DNA from: Hondaea fermentalgiana
Taxonomy: Eukaryota > Sar > Bigyra > Thraustochytrida > Thraustochytriidae
Length of the DNA stretch: 34,773 bases
Direction: 5' to 3'
NCBI GenBank assembly: GCA_014084085.1
Contig: NPFB01000032.1
Coordinates: 10,382 to 45,154, forward strand
Below, piece by piece: positions 7,751-17,099 of this stretch; position 1 is the stretch's first letter, and the number at the start of each line of letters is the position of its first letter. The notes below the pieces were generated by a model. That model did not search any database, was not told the origin of the DNA, and worked only from the letters and a program-made list of their open reading frames with translations. The translations under genes and the position numbers were made by a program.

Positions 7751-9280
7751 TCAAAGGGACGTTGTGTCTGTTTGTAAAGTGTCGCGCCCCGGGGCGTGGG
7801 CGCTGCGGTGAAAATCCTCGCTGACGGCACCGCCAGGGCCATCCGTGCCCCATATTTCAAGCGCCCGCTCAATGGCTGCCGCGGCGTCGGGCGGGACCGA
7901 GCCGTACGCCTTGGAGAGCATGAGTTCTTCGATCTTACCCAGCACCATGTTCTGGTCGCGAGTGATCCACGACTCGTAGCCGATGACGCGCTTGAGCTGC
8001 TTGTCGATGGCTCGGCTCGGACGCTTGATGCCAGAGTAGACGCAAATGTCGCACACGGCGCGGAGTTCCTTGCGGATGAAGAGCTTTGCAATCGTAAGCA
8101 GGGTGGCCATCTCGCCCGGGTTCCAGCGGCCCTGCTGGAAAGGGCCCACGGACTGCATGCGGCGGCGACGCTTGCCCTTGCGCAGGGCCTCGACGGCCTG
8201 GTGGGCCTCCCTGTCGAGGCACCTGCCCGTGCGCGGCGAGGTGACTCCGGAGTTGCCTTGAAAGGCGCTCCCTCCATATGCTGAGGAGGACGAGGGGGAG
8301 GCGTAGTCGGTGGCCCCGGTTCGGGAATCGTAGGCGGCAAAAGCGCTCGCGGCGTGCGAAGAGACGTTCGGGTGCAGACCAAGGCGCGTGCCGTCGCTGG
8401 TCCCGGCCCTGGCAAGCATCGAGGACGCGGCGGCGGCTGCGGCGGCGTGGTTTGCGTGCGCATGTGGCTGCGAGGAGGAGGAGGAAGAGGAGGCGTAGGG
8501 GAGTGGGGAGACGGAGGATCTCGAGGAGAACGTCGAGGCGGCGGTGAATCCCGCGGAGCTGGGACGCTGGCCTTGCAAGCCCGCATAGATTTCAGTTTGG
8601 TCAGAGAGCGAGCTTGCAAAGTACGGGTCGCCGAGTGACTGCTGGTACCGCGAAGCCGACGCGTTGGGGTGCGCAGGGTACCATATGTCGGGTGGGTTTC
8701 CTGCCGCGGAAGGGTCGCTCATGAGACCCTGTGTCTGAGGCGAGAGATGTTCGAAGCCGCCCCCAGCTGCGGTGGCGGCAGTGGCGGCGAGGGTACGGCC
8801 TGAGAAGTTTGTTTCGACCTCGTTGAGGTGGCTCGCAGCGGGCATAGTTTCGCGATAAATAAGTGGCTGCTGGCGCACGAAGTTTGATTCGGGGGTGAGG
8901 CCTGAAGGCATGGGCATTCCCGAAGGATGGTGATAGCTCGAGGTGTGCTGCATGTGATATTGCTGCGTATGGTCAAAGGGCTGCGGGCTGAGCCGACGCA
9001 CTTGTCCAGGGGGGACTTCGGCCTCTTCGCCGTCGCTGCTGCGCGCGTGGGGGCTCGCGGATGATGATGATGATGACGACGACGACGATGAGGATGATGA
9101 CGAGGCCACGCGTCTGTGGAGACTGGCTTCGTTGTTTGTGTCGCCACCGTTATTTCCGCCTCCGAGTCTCTGCTGCTGTTGGCTGCTTTCAGGATTATAA
9201 CAAAGCAGCCAGTCCTGCGAATCATCCTCGGCGGGCCCACCTCGCCGCAGGGACGCCGCGTGGGAAGGTGGGGGCTGCAT
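7751..9280 (-). CDS. Low-complexity, probably nuclear protein with a conserved-looking C-terminal domain
   Basis: The product is 509 residues, from ATG 9280 to TGA 7751. About the first 350 residues are disordered: Gln runs, about 15 consecutive Ser encoded by a GAT/GAC-type triplet tract (9059-9105 on the plus strand), and many Ser, Ala, Tyr and Pro. The last 158 residues change character. A basic cluster GKRRRR near 369-374 could be a nuclear localisation signal. It is followed by QQGRWNPGEMATLLTIAK and a compact helical stretch with two Cys, two Trp and charged faces to about 450. GRW at the start of a helical segment recalls Myb/SANT-like domains, but the spacing is not convincing. A transcription regulator is a reasonable guess, not a recognised family. 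Nothing suggests a membrane or catalytic role. Confidence 0.75.
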   Translation of the reverse strand: MQPPPSHAASLRRGGPAEDDSQDWLLCYNPESSQQQQRLGGGNNGGDTNNEASLHRRVASSSSSSSSSSSSSSSASPHARSSDGEEAEVPPGQVRRLSPQPFDHTQQYHMQHTSSYHHPSGMPMPSGLTPESNFVRQQPLIYRETMPAASHLNEVETNFSGRTLAATAATAAGGGFEHLSPQTQGLMSDPSAAGNPPDIWYPAHPNASASRYQQSLGDPYFASSLSDQTEIYAGLQGQRPSSAGFTAASTFSSRSSVSPLPYASSSSSSSQPHAHANHAAAAAAASSMLARAGTSDGTRLGLHPNVSSHAASAFAAYDSRTGATDYASPSSSSAYGGSAFQGNSGVTSPRTGRCLDREAHQAVEALRKGKRRRRMQSVGPFQQGRWNPGEMATLLTIAKLFIRKELRAVCDICVYSGIKRPSRAIDKQLKRVIGYESWITRDQNMVLGKIEELMLSKAYGSVPPDAAAAIERALEIWGTDGPGGAVSEDFHRSAHAPGRDTLQTDTTSL

Positions 9281-9563
9281 GTGTCGCGTCGTCTCTGCAC
9301 AACTGTCTGCGCCGCGTCTCTATCCTTTCCTCTGCTCCACTCTGCCGCCGCGCTGTCGGGCAGCCGCGTCCACGCCGCGCTCGATTCCCGGCTCGCTTCG
9401 GCCCTCCTCCCCAGCGTCCGCGCACTGCACAATCTCGCAGACACTTTCTCTTTTCGTGTCTGTCACGAGGTCACCCGTCTCGGCCCTCTTGCATGCAGCA
9501 AAGAGATGGGATAGATAAGAGCCAAGCAGAGGCCGATGGAGTGATTGCCTAACTGACTGACTG

Positions 9564-9598
9564 CTCGATCGCTCGCTCGCTCGCTCGATCCACGCTCG
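9564..9598 (+). repeat. CGCT/CGAT tetranucleotide tract
   Basis: Alternating CGAT and CGCT units form a self-complementary-rich tract about 290 bases upstream of the start codon of the 7751-9280 gene. Confidence 0.75.
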
Positions 9599-10170
9599 CT
9601 GGCGAGAGCGCCTGCCCGCGCGGCCGCCCGCCGAGCGCAGGCCCTCTCCTCGCCTTCGTCGCGGCGAGTCGTTCGCGCCTCCTGCCTCTCTCTGTTGCTC
9701 GTACGAAGGAACGAGCGGTCGCACGAACGAAGACGACGGCCCGGTCTCGGCCCGCCTCAACTCGGCTCAACTCAGCTCGCCTCGCCTGCCTCGCCTCGCC
9801 TCGCCTCCTGGCGACGAGCAGAGCGCGCCGCGGCTCCGCTCGACGGCCTCGCGCCGCGCGAGGTCGCGTCTGCCGGCTGCGTGGCGGGCGGGAGTCGCGG
9901 GTCGAGGGTTTGTTTTGCTAGCTCGCACGTGCTGCGCAAGTGTGTGGCGACTGCGCGATGGCCGAGGCCGATCGAGGCCGCTCTCGCTCCGCGGCACGGG
10001 GCGCGGCCTCGCGTCCTGGCCGCGGCGGGCGCCCTCGCCGGGCCCGGCTGCCTGGCTGCCTGGCTGCCTGCGCGAGGCTCGCGGGCTGGTCTCGGCCGGC
10101 CCAGCTGGATCCGAGCCGAGGGCTGCCCGACTGCAGCCGGGAGAGCTCGGGTAGTACGAAGTATACGCAG

Positions 10171-10229
10171 TTTGTTTGTGTGTTTGTTTGTTTGTTTTCT
10201 CTGTTTCTTTCTTTCTTTCTTTCTTTCTT
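10171..10229 (+). repeat. TTTG and CTTT tetranucleotide tracts
   Basis: TTTG units (10171-10197) are followed by CTTT units (10204-10229). About 30 bases later come GCAAA/GCCAA units (10257-10300), which are roughly complementary in composition to the first tract. Confidence 0.85.
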
Positions 10230-10658
10230 CTGCTTGTTTGCGGCTGCGCCCGCAAGACCAAAGCAAAGCCAACGCAAGCAAAGCAAAGCCAACGAAACCA
10301 GAGGAAACCAAAGCACAGCGCAGCGCACACTGCGCAGACAATCAAACGGGCAACCGGGCGGGCCTCGGCCGCCGCTCCTCGTGGATGGCGACACGTGCTG
10401 TCGCGTTCGCCTTACGCGCGCGGCGCTTCGGCTTTCCGCGCTCTGCAATGCTCGCGCGGCACGAGCAGCAGCGGGGCGAGGTCGGCAGCGGCACAGGCCC
10501 GAATTCAAAGTTTCCCGTATTGGATTGGGTTGGATCCGAGTTCCTACTTGCGATCGCTCCCGCGACCGCGCTCGCGAGACTTGCCTGCTCGCGCAGAGCT
10601 CGATCAACGCAACCCTGCCGCGCCGCGCCGCTTCCCCGCCCCCGGCCGGCCAGCGCAG

Positions 10659-10716
10659 AGCAGAGCGGAGCGGAGCAGAGCCGAGCAGAGCCGAGCGGAG
10701 CGAAGCAGCAGAGCGG
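10659..10716 (+). repeat. Degenerate AGAGC/GGAGC/CGAGC pentanucleotide tract
   Basis: About eleven pentanucleotide units of the form [AGC]GAGC or AGAGC occur in a row, all on one strand, with unit-to-unit substitutions suggesting an older array. Confidence 0.8.
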
Positions 10717-11190
10717 TTTGAACCGCGAGGCGACGAGCGACCGGGAGAGGAGATGGGACTCGCGGGCGCGCGCGAGGCTGCGAGCGAGGCTTGGTTCGCC
10801 GCAGATCAACACAGGCCCGCCGTCCAGGCCGGGCTCGGGCGGGCTTCTTGGGTCTGGGCTCCAACGAAGCGACGAGCTGAGGATTCGAATTCCTCGGCAG
10901 GAATTGGGATGTTTGAACAATCGAGATGATCGATCGAGCAATTGATCTCGGCTCTGCCGTCGAGCGGCAACCTTTGGAAGCCCACCGTGATCGATCGCAG
11001 GGAAGGAATGAAGGAACAATGGGTGGCGCTCACACGTTCGCCCCGCCCTGGATCCCGTGCTCGCGTCCCCTCCCGCTGGTCAATCGATCGATCGAGCGGG
11101 CGAGCGAGCGAGCGAGTTTGCTTGCGCCCGCTCGCCCGCTCGCTCGCCCGCCCAAAGCAGAATGTGCGCGGCGCGTGCAAGAAGACCGCG

Positions 11191-11238
<48 letters not shown>

Positions 11239-11240
11239 CA
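11191..11240 (+). repeat. CAGG tetranucleotide array abutting the gap
   Basis: Twelve and a half perfect CAGG units run directly into the block of N, so the true array is longer than shown. Confidence 0.95.
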
Positions 11241-11340
11241 NNNNNNNNNNNNNNNNNNNNNNNNNNNNNNNNNNNNNNNNNNNNNNNNNNNNNNNNNNNN
11301 NNNNNNNNNNNNNNNNNNNNNNNNNNNNNNNNNNNNNNNN
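11241..11340. other. Assembly gap (100 N)
   Basis: Exactly 100 N, probably a placeholder of arbitrary length. Its flanks are two different tetranucleotide arrays. Confidence 1.

Positions 11341-11390
<50 letters not shown>
11341..11390 (+). repeat. GCGT tetranucleotide array after the gap
   Basis: About twelve perfect GCGT units begin at the first base after the gap and end in GCGCACGC, which could fold back on the array. Confidence 0.95.
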
Positions 11391-11392
<2 letters not shown>

Positions 11393-13012
11393 GCACGCAA
11401 AAAAAGAGCGGGAGCGCTGGGTGTGAATGTTGCCAAGCCTGGCCAGGCGCAGCAGCTGCCATGGCTGCTGCTGCAGGGTGCGCGCCCCCTAGCACCTGCC
11501 AGCATGCCCAGCGCGCTGCGGGGAAGCTGCGGCCCCACGGAAGCTGAGCATCCTGTCGGCTGGCTGGCAGACAGCCAAGCTGGATGCGGCCGTCCGTTTA
11601 CCTGCTTCGCGTTCTTGGCTTCTTCTCGACTCCTCCTTCTCCCGCCTCCATCCATCCATTCATCCGTTTATTCGTCCGCCAGCCGCGCAGCGGACGCTGC
11701 GGAAGACGCCCCAGGCCACTCACCGGCCAGCGCAGGTATACTGTACCGAGGCACGCAGGCGGTCGTTATGAGGCGGCGAAGCTTTTTGGAATCAGCGGGG
11801 GTGTGCGTCGGACCGCTAGGCAGCCAGCTGCGGTAAAGTGAAAAAAAGAATGCACCTCGACGAAACGAGACGTGCCCGCCTGACTGTGAGGGCAGCCGTG
11901 CGACGCTCGCGCCGTCGATGCGGTGCCGGCGCGGGCGAAGCAGTCGAGCGCCACGGCAGCGGCAACGTTCTCAGCGTCCGCCTGCCTTTCCAGACGCCCT
12001 GACCACGCGTGCGTGCATGTAGCGCTACGATGAATCGGCAGCCGCCATGGCCACGCACTGACAGTTGGCCAGAGCAGCACGCTGCAGCAGCAGCAGCTGC
12101 CCAGCGACCCGCCCCGTCAATCTTTCAGAACTCGCGAGCACGAAGATGCAAGCTAGCGACCAAGGCGCTCCCATCCATGATCGGCGCGTCGAGCGGGCTC
12201 CGGTCGGGTCGATTCGAGCAGAGACCGCACCGTACCGCAACGGCCGGAGGATAGTTGGATGGATGGACGGTCGGGCGGATGGATGGGGGTCCATGGGCGG
12301 ATGGGATCGGCGAGCACCCTGCCATGTCCTCGTTCGAGGTGACCGTTGCACGCAGCGCGGCGCCCGGAAGCTAGCCACTGCAGTCGGCACTCTGCGAGCG
12401 GGCGCCATGGGACCCGCAACGGGCGCTCCGTAGAGAGAAATAAGGCCAGTGCTATGCTCGCTGGGAGGGTGCGACGCGCCGCCGCCGTCGCAAGCCTGGG
12501 TCGATCGCGTCATCTTCACCGTTCCACGGCGGGGAGGCGGCAAGCGGGCGGACGCAGGGGAGACGAGGAAGAGGGCAAAACACGCACTGTGTAAGGAAGG
12601 CAAAACCCGGAGAAAAACGACCGACCGGGCGAGACCCCCACGTACTATGGCGGCGTGAAAAGGCCATGCAGCGGCCGAGGCCGGCCAGCCTGGCTCCGCC
12701 GGGTCGATGGACTGCCGGCGCTGATTGCGTGCAAGGCCAGCCGGCCAGCCAGCCAGCCAGCCACTGCTTGCAGCCACGGCTGCGAGCCCAGCCGCCAGCC
12801 GCCGCGGCAGTTAGCGCGAGATTTTCATACTTCTTCGGCGTTGCCAGCCAGGCGGGAAGGCAAAGCCCCAGGCGCAATGCTTCTCCTGCTGGATGATAGG
12901 AAAAAAGACGACGGCGGCACGACCAAAGCTGTAGCAGAGCGAGCTGCACCTCGCTCCCCTGCACGCCGGGCAAGGGGCGAGCGCAGTCCCGGCGTGGCGC
13001 GGCATGCCTCGT

Positions 13013-13037
13013 CTCGGCTCGGCTCGGCTCGGCTCGG
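13013..13037 (+). repeat. CTCGG pentanucleotide repeat
   Basis: Five tandem CTCGG units, perfect. Confidence 0.9.
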
Positions 13038-14209
13038 CACGGCGCGTCGAGCTGAGGGTGAGACGAAGCGAGGCGCGGCGCGGCGACGGGTGAAACAAAA
13101 AAAAGAAGCAAGAGAAAATGTTTACCCCTGCAGTATATCCCACAGCTGTACACACTTCACGGCAGTGAGGATCTTGGATCCTACAACGTGCACAGTGTAG
13201 CAGCAGCAGCTGGCTCGCAGTCCTGGCTGGCAGTGCGGCTGGCTTGTTCATTGTTTTCTTTCATCTTTCATCTTGGGGTGGATGGAATTCATTCGTTCTA
13301 GTCCATTCAACGCCTTCTTTCATTCTTTCATTCATTGCATCTATGGCTATTTGTACATACATTCTTTCGTCTTTTCTTTGCTGCCAGCAGCAGCAAGCTT
13401 GCATGTACGAAACGGCAAGAGCTCACCAAATCTCGCTCAAAACTCGGCAGCAGGGCTGTGCTGGCTTGCCGGTGGCGCTGGTCCTCTCCCTCTTGCCATC
13501 GTGCTGGCTGGCCGTGCTGGCCGCGCTGTGCGGGAAGGGAAGTCCGTCCGTACGGGTGGCGCACCTCGGCCTTGCGCGAGCGTGCTTCGTTCGACCATTA
13601 CCCCCTCCTGCGAAAACACGCCCCTCGCACGTCGTGGACGAGCGTCTCCGAAACTGGCGACCCTCCCCACCCACCACGCCTGAGAGACAGTCGCCAGCCA
13701 GGCCTCGGACGCGGGGACGGTGTAAAAGCGCGGCGCGCCGTCCGTGACAACAGCAGAACACTGCGCGGCGGGCGACGACGGGCTCTGGTCATCTCTCCTC
13801 CGTTGGTTCATTCGTTCGATTCATCCAAAACACCCGCGAACACGGGCTTTCTTCACGCTACGCTTCCGGCTGCCAATCTAACTTCTTGCGAGCGATCCGA
13901 GGCCATTCTGTCAAATCATTGGCGGCGAGCGAGCGAGCGAGCAAGCCGCGGTCCTCTCCGGCCAGCTGCAGATCGGCTGCGTGCGCTGCGCTGCACGATG
14001 CCGAGCGGGCGAGGCTTTGACTGTTCTGTGAGATTGATCGGCGTCGCGCGACGGGGGCAAGGGGCCTTGCCGGCCTCGATCCACCCCAGTCGACGCCGCG
14101 ACGGCGACGCGAGCTGACGAAGGGGCGACTTGGTGGAACGCAGCGACGACAAAGAAACAAGAAGTGGGAAGCGCCGCGCGGACGAGCGGGTAACCAAACG
14201 ACCATTTTA

Positions 14210-14255
14210 CAAACAAAGAAAACAAACAAACAAACAAACAACAAACAAACAAACA
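14210..14255 (+). repeat. AAAC tetranucleotide repeat
   Basis: About ten AAAC/CAAA units with one phase slip in the middle. Confidence 0.9.
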
Positions 14256-14741
14256 GCCCAACTTCCGGTTGTCGCGGATTGAACTGGCCATGATGGCTGA
14301 CGTTTCAATCGGACGCTCAGCCATCGCCATCCATCCATCCGTCCATTCAACCAACAAACCAATCCAAGAATCAAAGGATCGGCCAGGCTACGTATAGACT
14401 GAATGTGACGCGACCATCCTCCACAATGATGCCGAGGCTCGACACGACTTGCCAAGTTGCGTGGAGTTTCTCTCCTCCTTCTTCTCGAGCTTCTTCCCCG
14501 GCCGTGGCTGAGGCAGAGCGGCAGAGAGAGCGAGAGCGGGTGCCGTGGTGCATCTCGCCGTCGTTGAGGATCGTGCTCGATCTGTGGCATGTGGCTGGCG
14601 AGAAGTGCTGGCGAAGATAGCCCCGCTGCATTTCTGCTCCATTTCTGCATGGCGTCCAGGAGAACTCCCTTCAAGCTCTTTGTGAGGCGGATTATCTTGG
14701 ATGCCGACGGCGAGCGGGAGAGCCTCGGCCATCTTGAACAA

Positions 14742-14796
14742 GCCCAGCAGCTGCAGCAGCTACAGCAGCTACACTACAGCAGCTGCAGCTGCTCCT
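14742..14796 (+). repeat. CAGCAG/CTGCAG-rich tract
   Basis: CAG, CTG and CTA triplets alternate so that the sequence is nearly its own reverse complement over short stretches (AGCAGCTGCAGCAGCT type). Strong local hairpins are expected. Confidence 0.75.
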
Positions 14797-15040
14797 TCGT
14801 GCTCCAGTCACTAATACCTTTTCCAATCGTCCCACTGAGCAAGAGCAACGTCAGGCAGGCTGCCTGGCGTCTCGGAATGGTTGGCAGCGCCGACGTCCCG
14901 ACGTCCCATTCATCGCTTCCAGCCTGGATGGACCCGCCGACGTTTCGGGGGTCGGCCGGGCGTCCGTGACCGCTCCGGCGACATCTTGCTCGCGCGTCCT
15001 CTTGGCCGAGGACAAACGCTCGATTGATCGATCAATCATT

Positions 15041-15064
15041 CCATCCATCCATCCATCCATCCAT
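15041..15064 (+). repeat. CCAT tetranucleotide repeat
   Basis: Six perfect CCAT units follow a palindromic CGATTGATCGATCAATC stretch. Confidence 0.9.
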
Positions 15065-15855
15065 CGACAGAGATCGATCGACGGCGGCGAAATGCTCGAC
15101 GCGCGCGCGCCCCTCTGGCACGGGACCCTTTTTTGCTTTTTCCTTTTCCCCCTCACTGTGCCCTTCGCTTTTCCGGGCGCGCGTCCACTGACCGTTTTTG
15201 CCAGAGCGTTCAGGGGAGAACCGGGTCACGCGCAGGCGAGCGAGCGGCGCGGCCGCTCGAAAATGTACGCATGCCCAAGGCTCTCTGCAGCGGCTAGGCT
15301 GCCCGGCTCTGACTGACTCGAGCCGCAGCTCCGACCCGGCAAACCACGCGAGCTAGCAACGCACACGCAAACGCGAACGAAGCCGCCGCGACTAGATTCG
15401 CTCCGCAGCTGAGCAGCGAGCATGGGCCAAAATTGAGCGCACGCCGCTGCCGCCCTCGGAATCTGTCCCCTTCGCGCAGCTGGATGTCTCTCTCATTTCG
15501 ATATTTGCCTCTCGAACCGAAGCTTGAGCAGAGACGAACGAGGGCGAAACGCGGACGAAACGAGGCGACGCAGAGTCTCCGTGACGAACGAACGAACGAA
15601 GTAAAGAAGCCCAGCACCGGCCACTGCGCCAGTGCGCGGTCGCGAAGCAGCTTTTGTCCGAAATTAGCCCATGGCGAGCACGCCCAAGGTCACCGCGATG
15701 GGACAGGAACTTGGGCTGGACCGAGCGATGAAAAAGTCGACCTTGAAAGAATTGAAGCTCGTCTCGCCTCGCCTCGGCTTCTCTCGGCCTGAACTCTGAC
15801 TTGATTTGGGCGAAGCGCTTGATGCTCCCCACCTCAGTTTTGTCTTGCTTGCTTG

Positions 15856-15900
15856 CTCTGCTCTGCTCTGCTCTGCTCTGCTCTGCTCTGCTCTGCTCTG
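15856..15900 (+). repeat. CTCTG pentanucleotide repeat
   Basis: Nine perfect CTCTG units give a long, mostly pyrimidine tract preceding the possible coding segment at 16047. Confidence 0.95.
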
Positions 15901-16046
15901 TCGTGCTCTGTTTGATTTTCCTCTGCACCAACCAATCTGCATCTGCGCTTCTACTCGCCAAGAAAGAAACTCGGCCGCTCCTGCCTGTAGCTGGATCTCG
16001 CTCAGACGGGCCGCTCGGAGCCTGTGTGCAGTTTGGGCCTGGAGAA

Positions 16047-16298
16047 ATGGAAAGATCATGGAAGATCGAAGAAGGCTTCAAGGCGGACCGAGTCCGGCCG
16101 CAGTCGAGCTTGTCCAAAGCTCGGCCTGGCTGTCCTAACTCAAATCCTTTCTCCGAGCAGCGGGAAGACGCTGCAAAAAGAATTAGCAAGAGCATTGCAG
16201 GAGCTCAGAGGGTGAGTGGACACCGTGGGTTCGAGAGACCGAGCGCCATGAACTTGCGCAAATGCGACGAAAAGATTGGGCTCGGAGCTCACTGGTAG
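16047..16298 (+). CDS. Possible 83-codon gene or gene fragment containing repeat copy 1
   Basis: ATG 16047 sits in a good context (GAAATGG) and opens 83 codons to TAG at 16296-16298. Composition is less skewed than the surrounding GC shadows, and codons such as AAG ATC GAA GAA GGC TTC AAG look like those of real genes here. The C-terminal half is repeated downstream in a second open frame with shared MNLRK and KIGLGAH. There is no domain. A competing reading is a splice acceptor at 16160 (CTAAC, pyrimidines, GAGCAG) and a donor at 16212 (GTGAGT), which would turn 16161-16211 into a small exon. I cannot decide between a small gene, a spliced gene and a relic of a mobile element. Confidence 0.25.
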   Translation: MERSWKIEEGFKADRVRPQSSLSKARPGCPNSNPFSEQREDAAKRISKSIAGAQRVSGHRGFERPSAMNLRKCDEKIGLGAHW

Positions 16299-16513
16299 CG
16301 AGTATGAATTTTACCTTGCTCTTGGACGCGGAGAGTCACTCATACAATTGAGGTTTCTAGTTGCTGCAAACAGAATTAGCAAGAGCGTTGCAGAGGGTGA
16401 ACGAACACCATGGGTTCTCGAGAGATCGACCGCCATGAACTTGCGCAAATACGACGACAAGATTGGGCTCGGAGCTCACTAGTAGAGAGTATGAATTTTA
16501 CCTTGCTCTTGGA
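16170..16513 (+). repeat. Direct duplication of about 155 bp
   Basis: Copy 1 is 16170-16326 and copy 2 is 16363-16513. They share GCTGCAAA, AGAATTAGCAAGAGC and long identical blocks around GCCATGAACTTGCGCAAA and GAATTTTACCTTGCTCTTGG. Copy 2 has an 8-base deletion and a 2-base insertion that together keep the reading frame. Both copies end the shared frame at a TAG at the same place. The period is 187-193 bases. Confidence 0.85.
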
Positions 16514-16775
16514 TCACCCAGACAGATGGAGTTCCCACTCTGTCTTTGAATGGGAGCCTTTGACCTATCTTGACGGGCTGCCTGCCTATTTTTACGACGA
16601 TAGGATCTGGCGGTGTACGCAGTGGTTCTTCTCCCCCTTGTCGTAAATATCGATCAAAACGAGACCAATCCTTCTCGTCAAATGCGCCATGAGCATAGAA
16701 TGCCTTGCATACACGAGCATAGAATGCCTTGCATAGTATTGACTTCTCAACTTTCGTCATGCAAAACTCGCTCAT
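16479..16775 (-). CDS. Possible 98-codon reading frame, low confidence
   Basis: On the minus strand ATG 16775 opens a 98-codon frame with balanced composition, including AHGAFDEKDWSRFDRYLRQG. Its N-terminal part contains a duplicated CKAFYA segment encoded by the 21-bp direct repeat at 16691-16735. It overlaps repeat copy 2 on the other strand, so both readings cannot be genes. It may be a fragment of a decayed mobile element or chance in an AT-richer patch. No family is recognised. Confidence 0.18.
   Translation of the reverse strand: MSEFCMTKVEKSILCKAFYARVCKAFYAHGAFDEKDWSRFDRYLRQGGEEPLRTPPDPIVVKIGRQPVKIGQRLPFKDRVGTPSVWVIQEQGKIHTLY
16691..16735 (+). repeat. 21-bp direct repeat pair
   Basis: GAGCATAGAATGCCTTGCAT plus one further base occurs twice without mismatch, with a 24-base period. 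Confidence 0.95.
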
Positions 16776-17099
16776 GTCGATTCCTGTGCTGTCTCGGTGG
16801 CGAGAAAAAGACGTGAATAAGCCAGCCTGCCATGCAGACAGATGACCTCTATGACGGTGCTAGGCTCGGCTAGGCCCCTTCAGAATGCGCGACTTAACCG
16901 TAACGAGAGTAGTGCATCGATCGCTCGAGGGAACGAACAAACAGAGACCCGAGACAGCGACGCCACGCTCGCCAGACAGGCCGAGAGGCAGGCTGGCCGT
17001 CGAGCACCACCTCGCTCGAGTCCGCCGCACGCTCTCCGCGTTGCTTCGTCAGAACCGTGGGCGTGGCCGCGGGTTTAGATTCGTGCACAGGCCGGTTCC

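Larger units (their letters stand above)
9281..17099. other. 7.8-kb gene-poor, repeat-rich region containing the assembly gap
   Basis: Many long frames cross this stretch on all six phases, up to about 400 codons. They are GC shadows, consisting of Arg/Ser/Ala/Pro-rich translations of simple repeats without domains. Tetranucleotide or pentanucleotide tracts recur every few hundred bases: GCTC, CTCGC, TTTG, CTTT, GCAAA, AGAGC/GGAGC, GCGA, CAGG, GCGT, GGAT, CCAG, CTCGG, TTCA, AAAC, CCAT, GAAC and CTCTG. Motifs differ from tract to tract but the period of four dominates. I found no tRNA, rRNA or snRNA. The only segments with possible coding character are at about 16047-16298 and 16479-16775. A spliced gene with tiny exons cannot be excluded. 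Confidence 0.5.

Noticed and set aside
9695..10945. 416-codon open frame in the repeat-rich region
   Set aside because: Arg/Ala/Ser-rich translation of GC-rich simple repeats, including CTTT and TTTG arrays. It opens at TTG and has no folded segment. Overlapping frames of similar length exist on other phases.
10806..11836. Frames running through the N gap
   Set aside because: They consist of translated CAGG and GCGT arrays and undefined residues.
11191..15900. CRISPR-like or satellite interpretation of the repeats
   Set aside because: Arrays are simple 4-5-base units with no spacers, and the genome is eukaryotic.
16210..16290. tRNA-like GGGTTCGAGA segment
   Set aside because: It resembles a B box, but no acceptor stem, anticodon arm or A box can be paired around it, and copy 2 disrupts it with a 2-base insertion.
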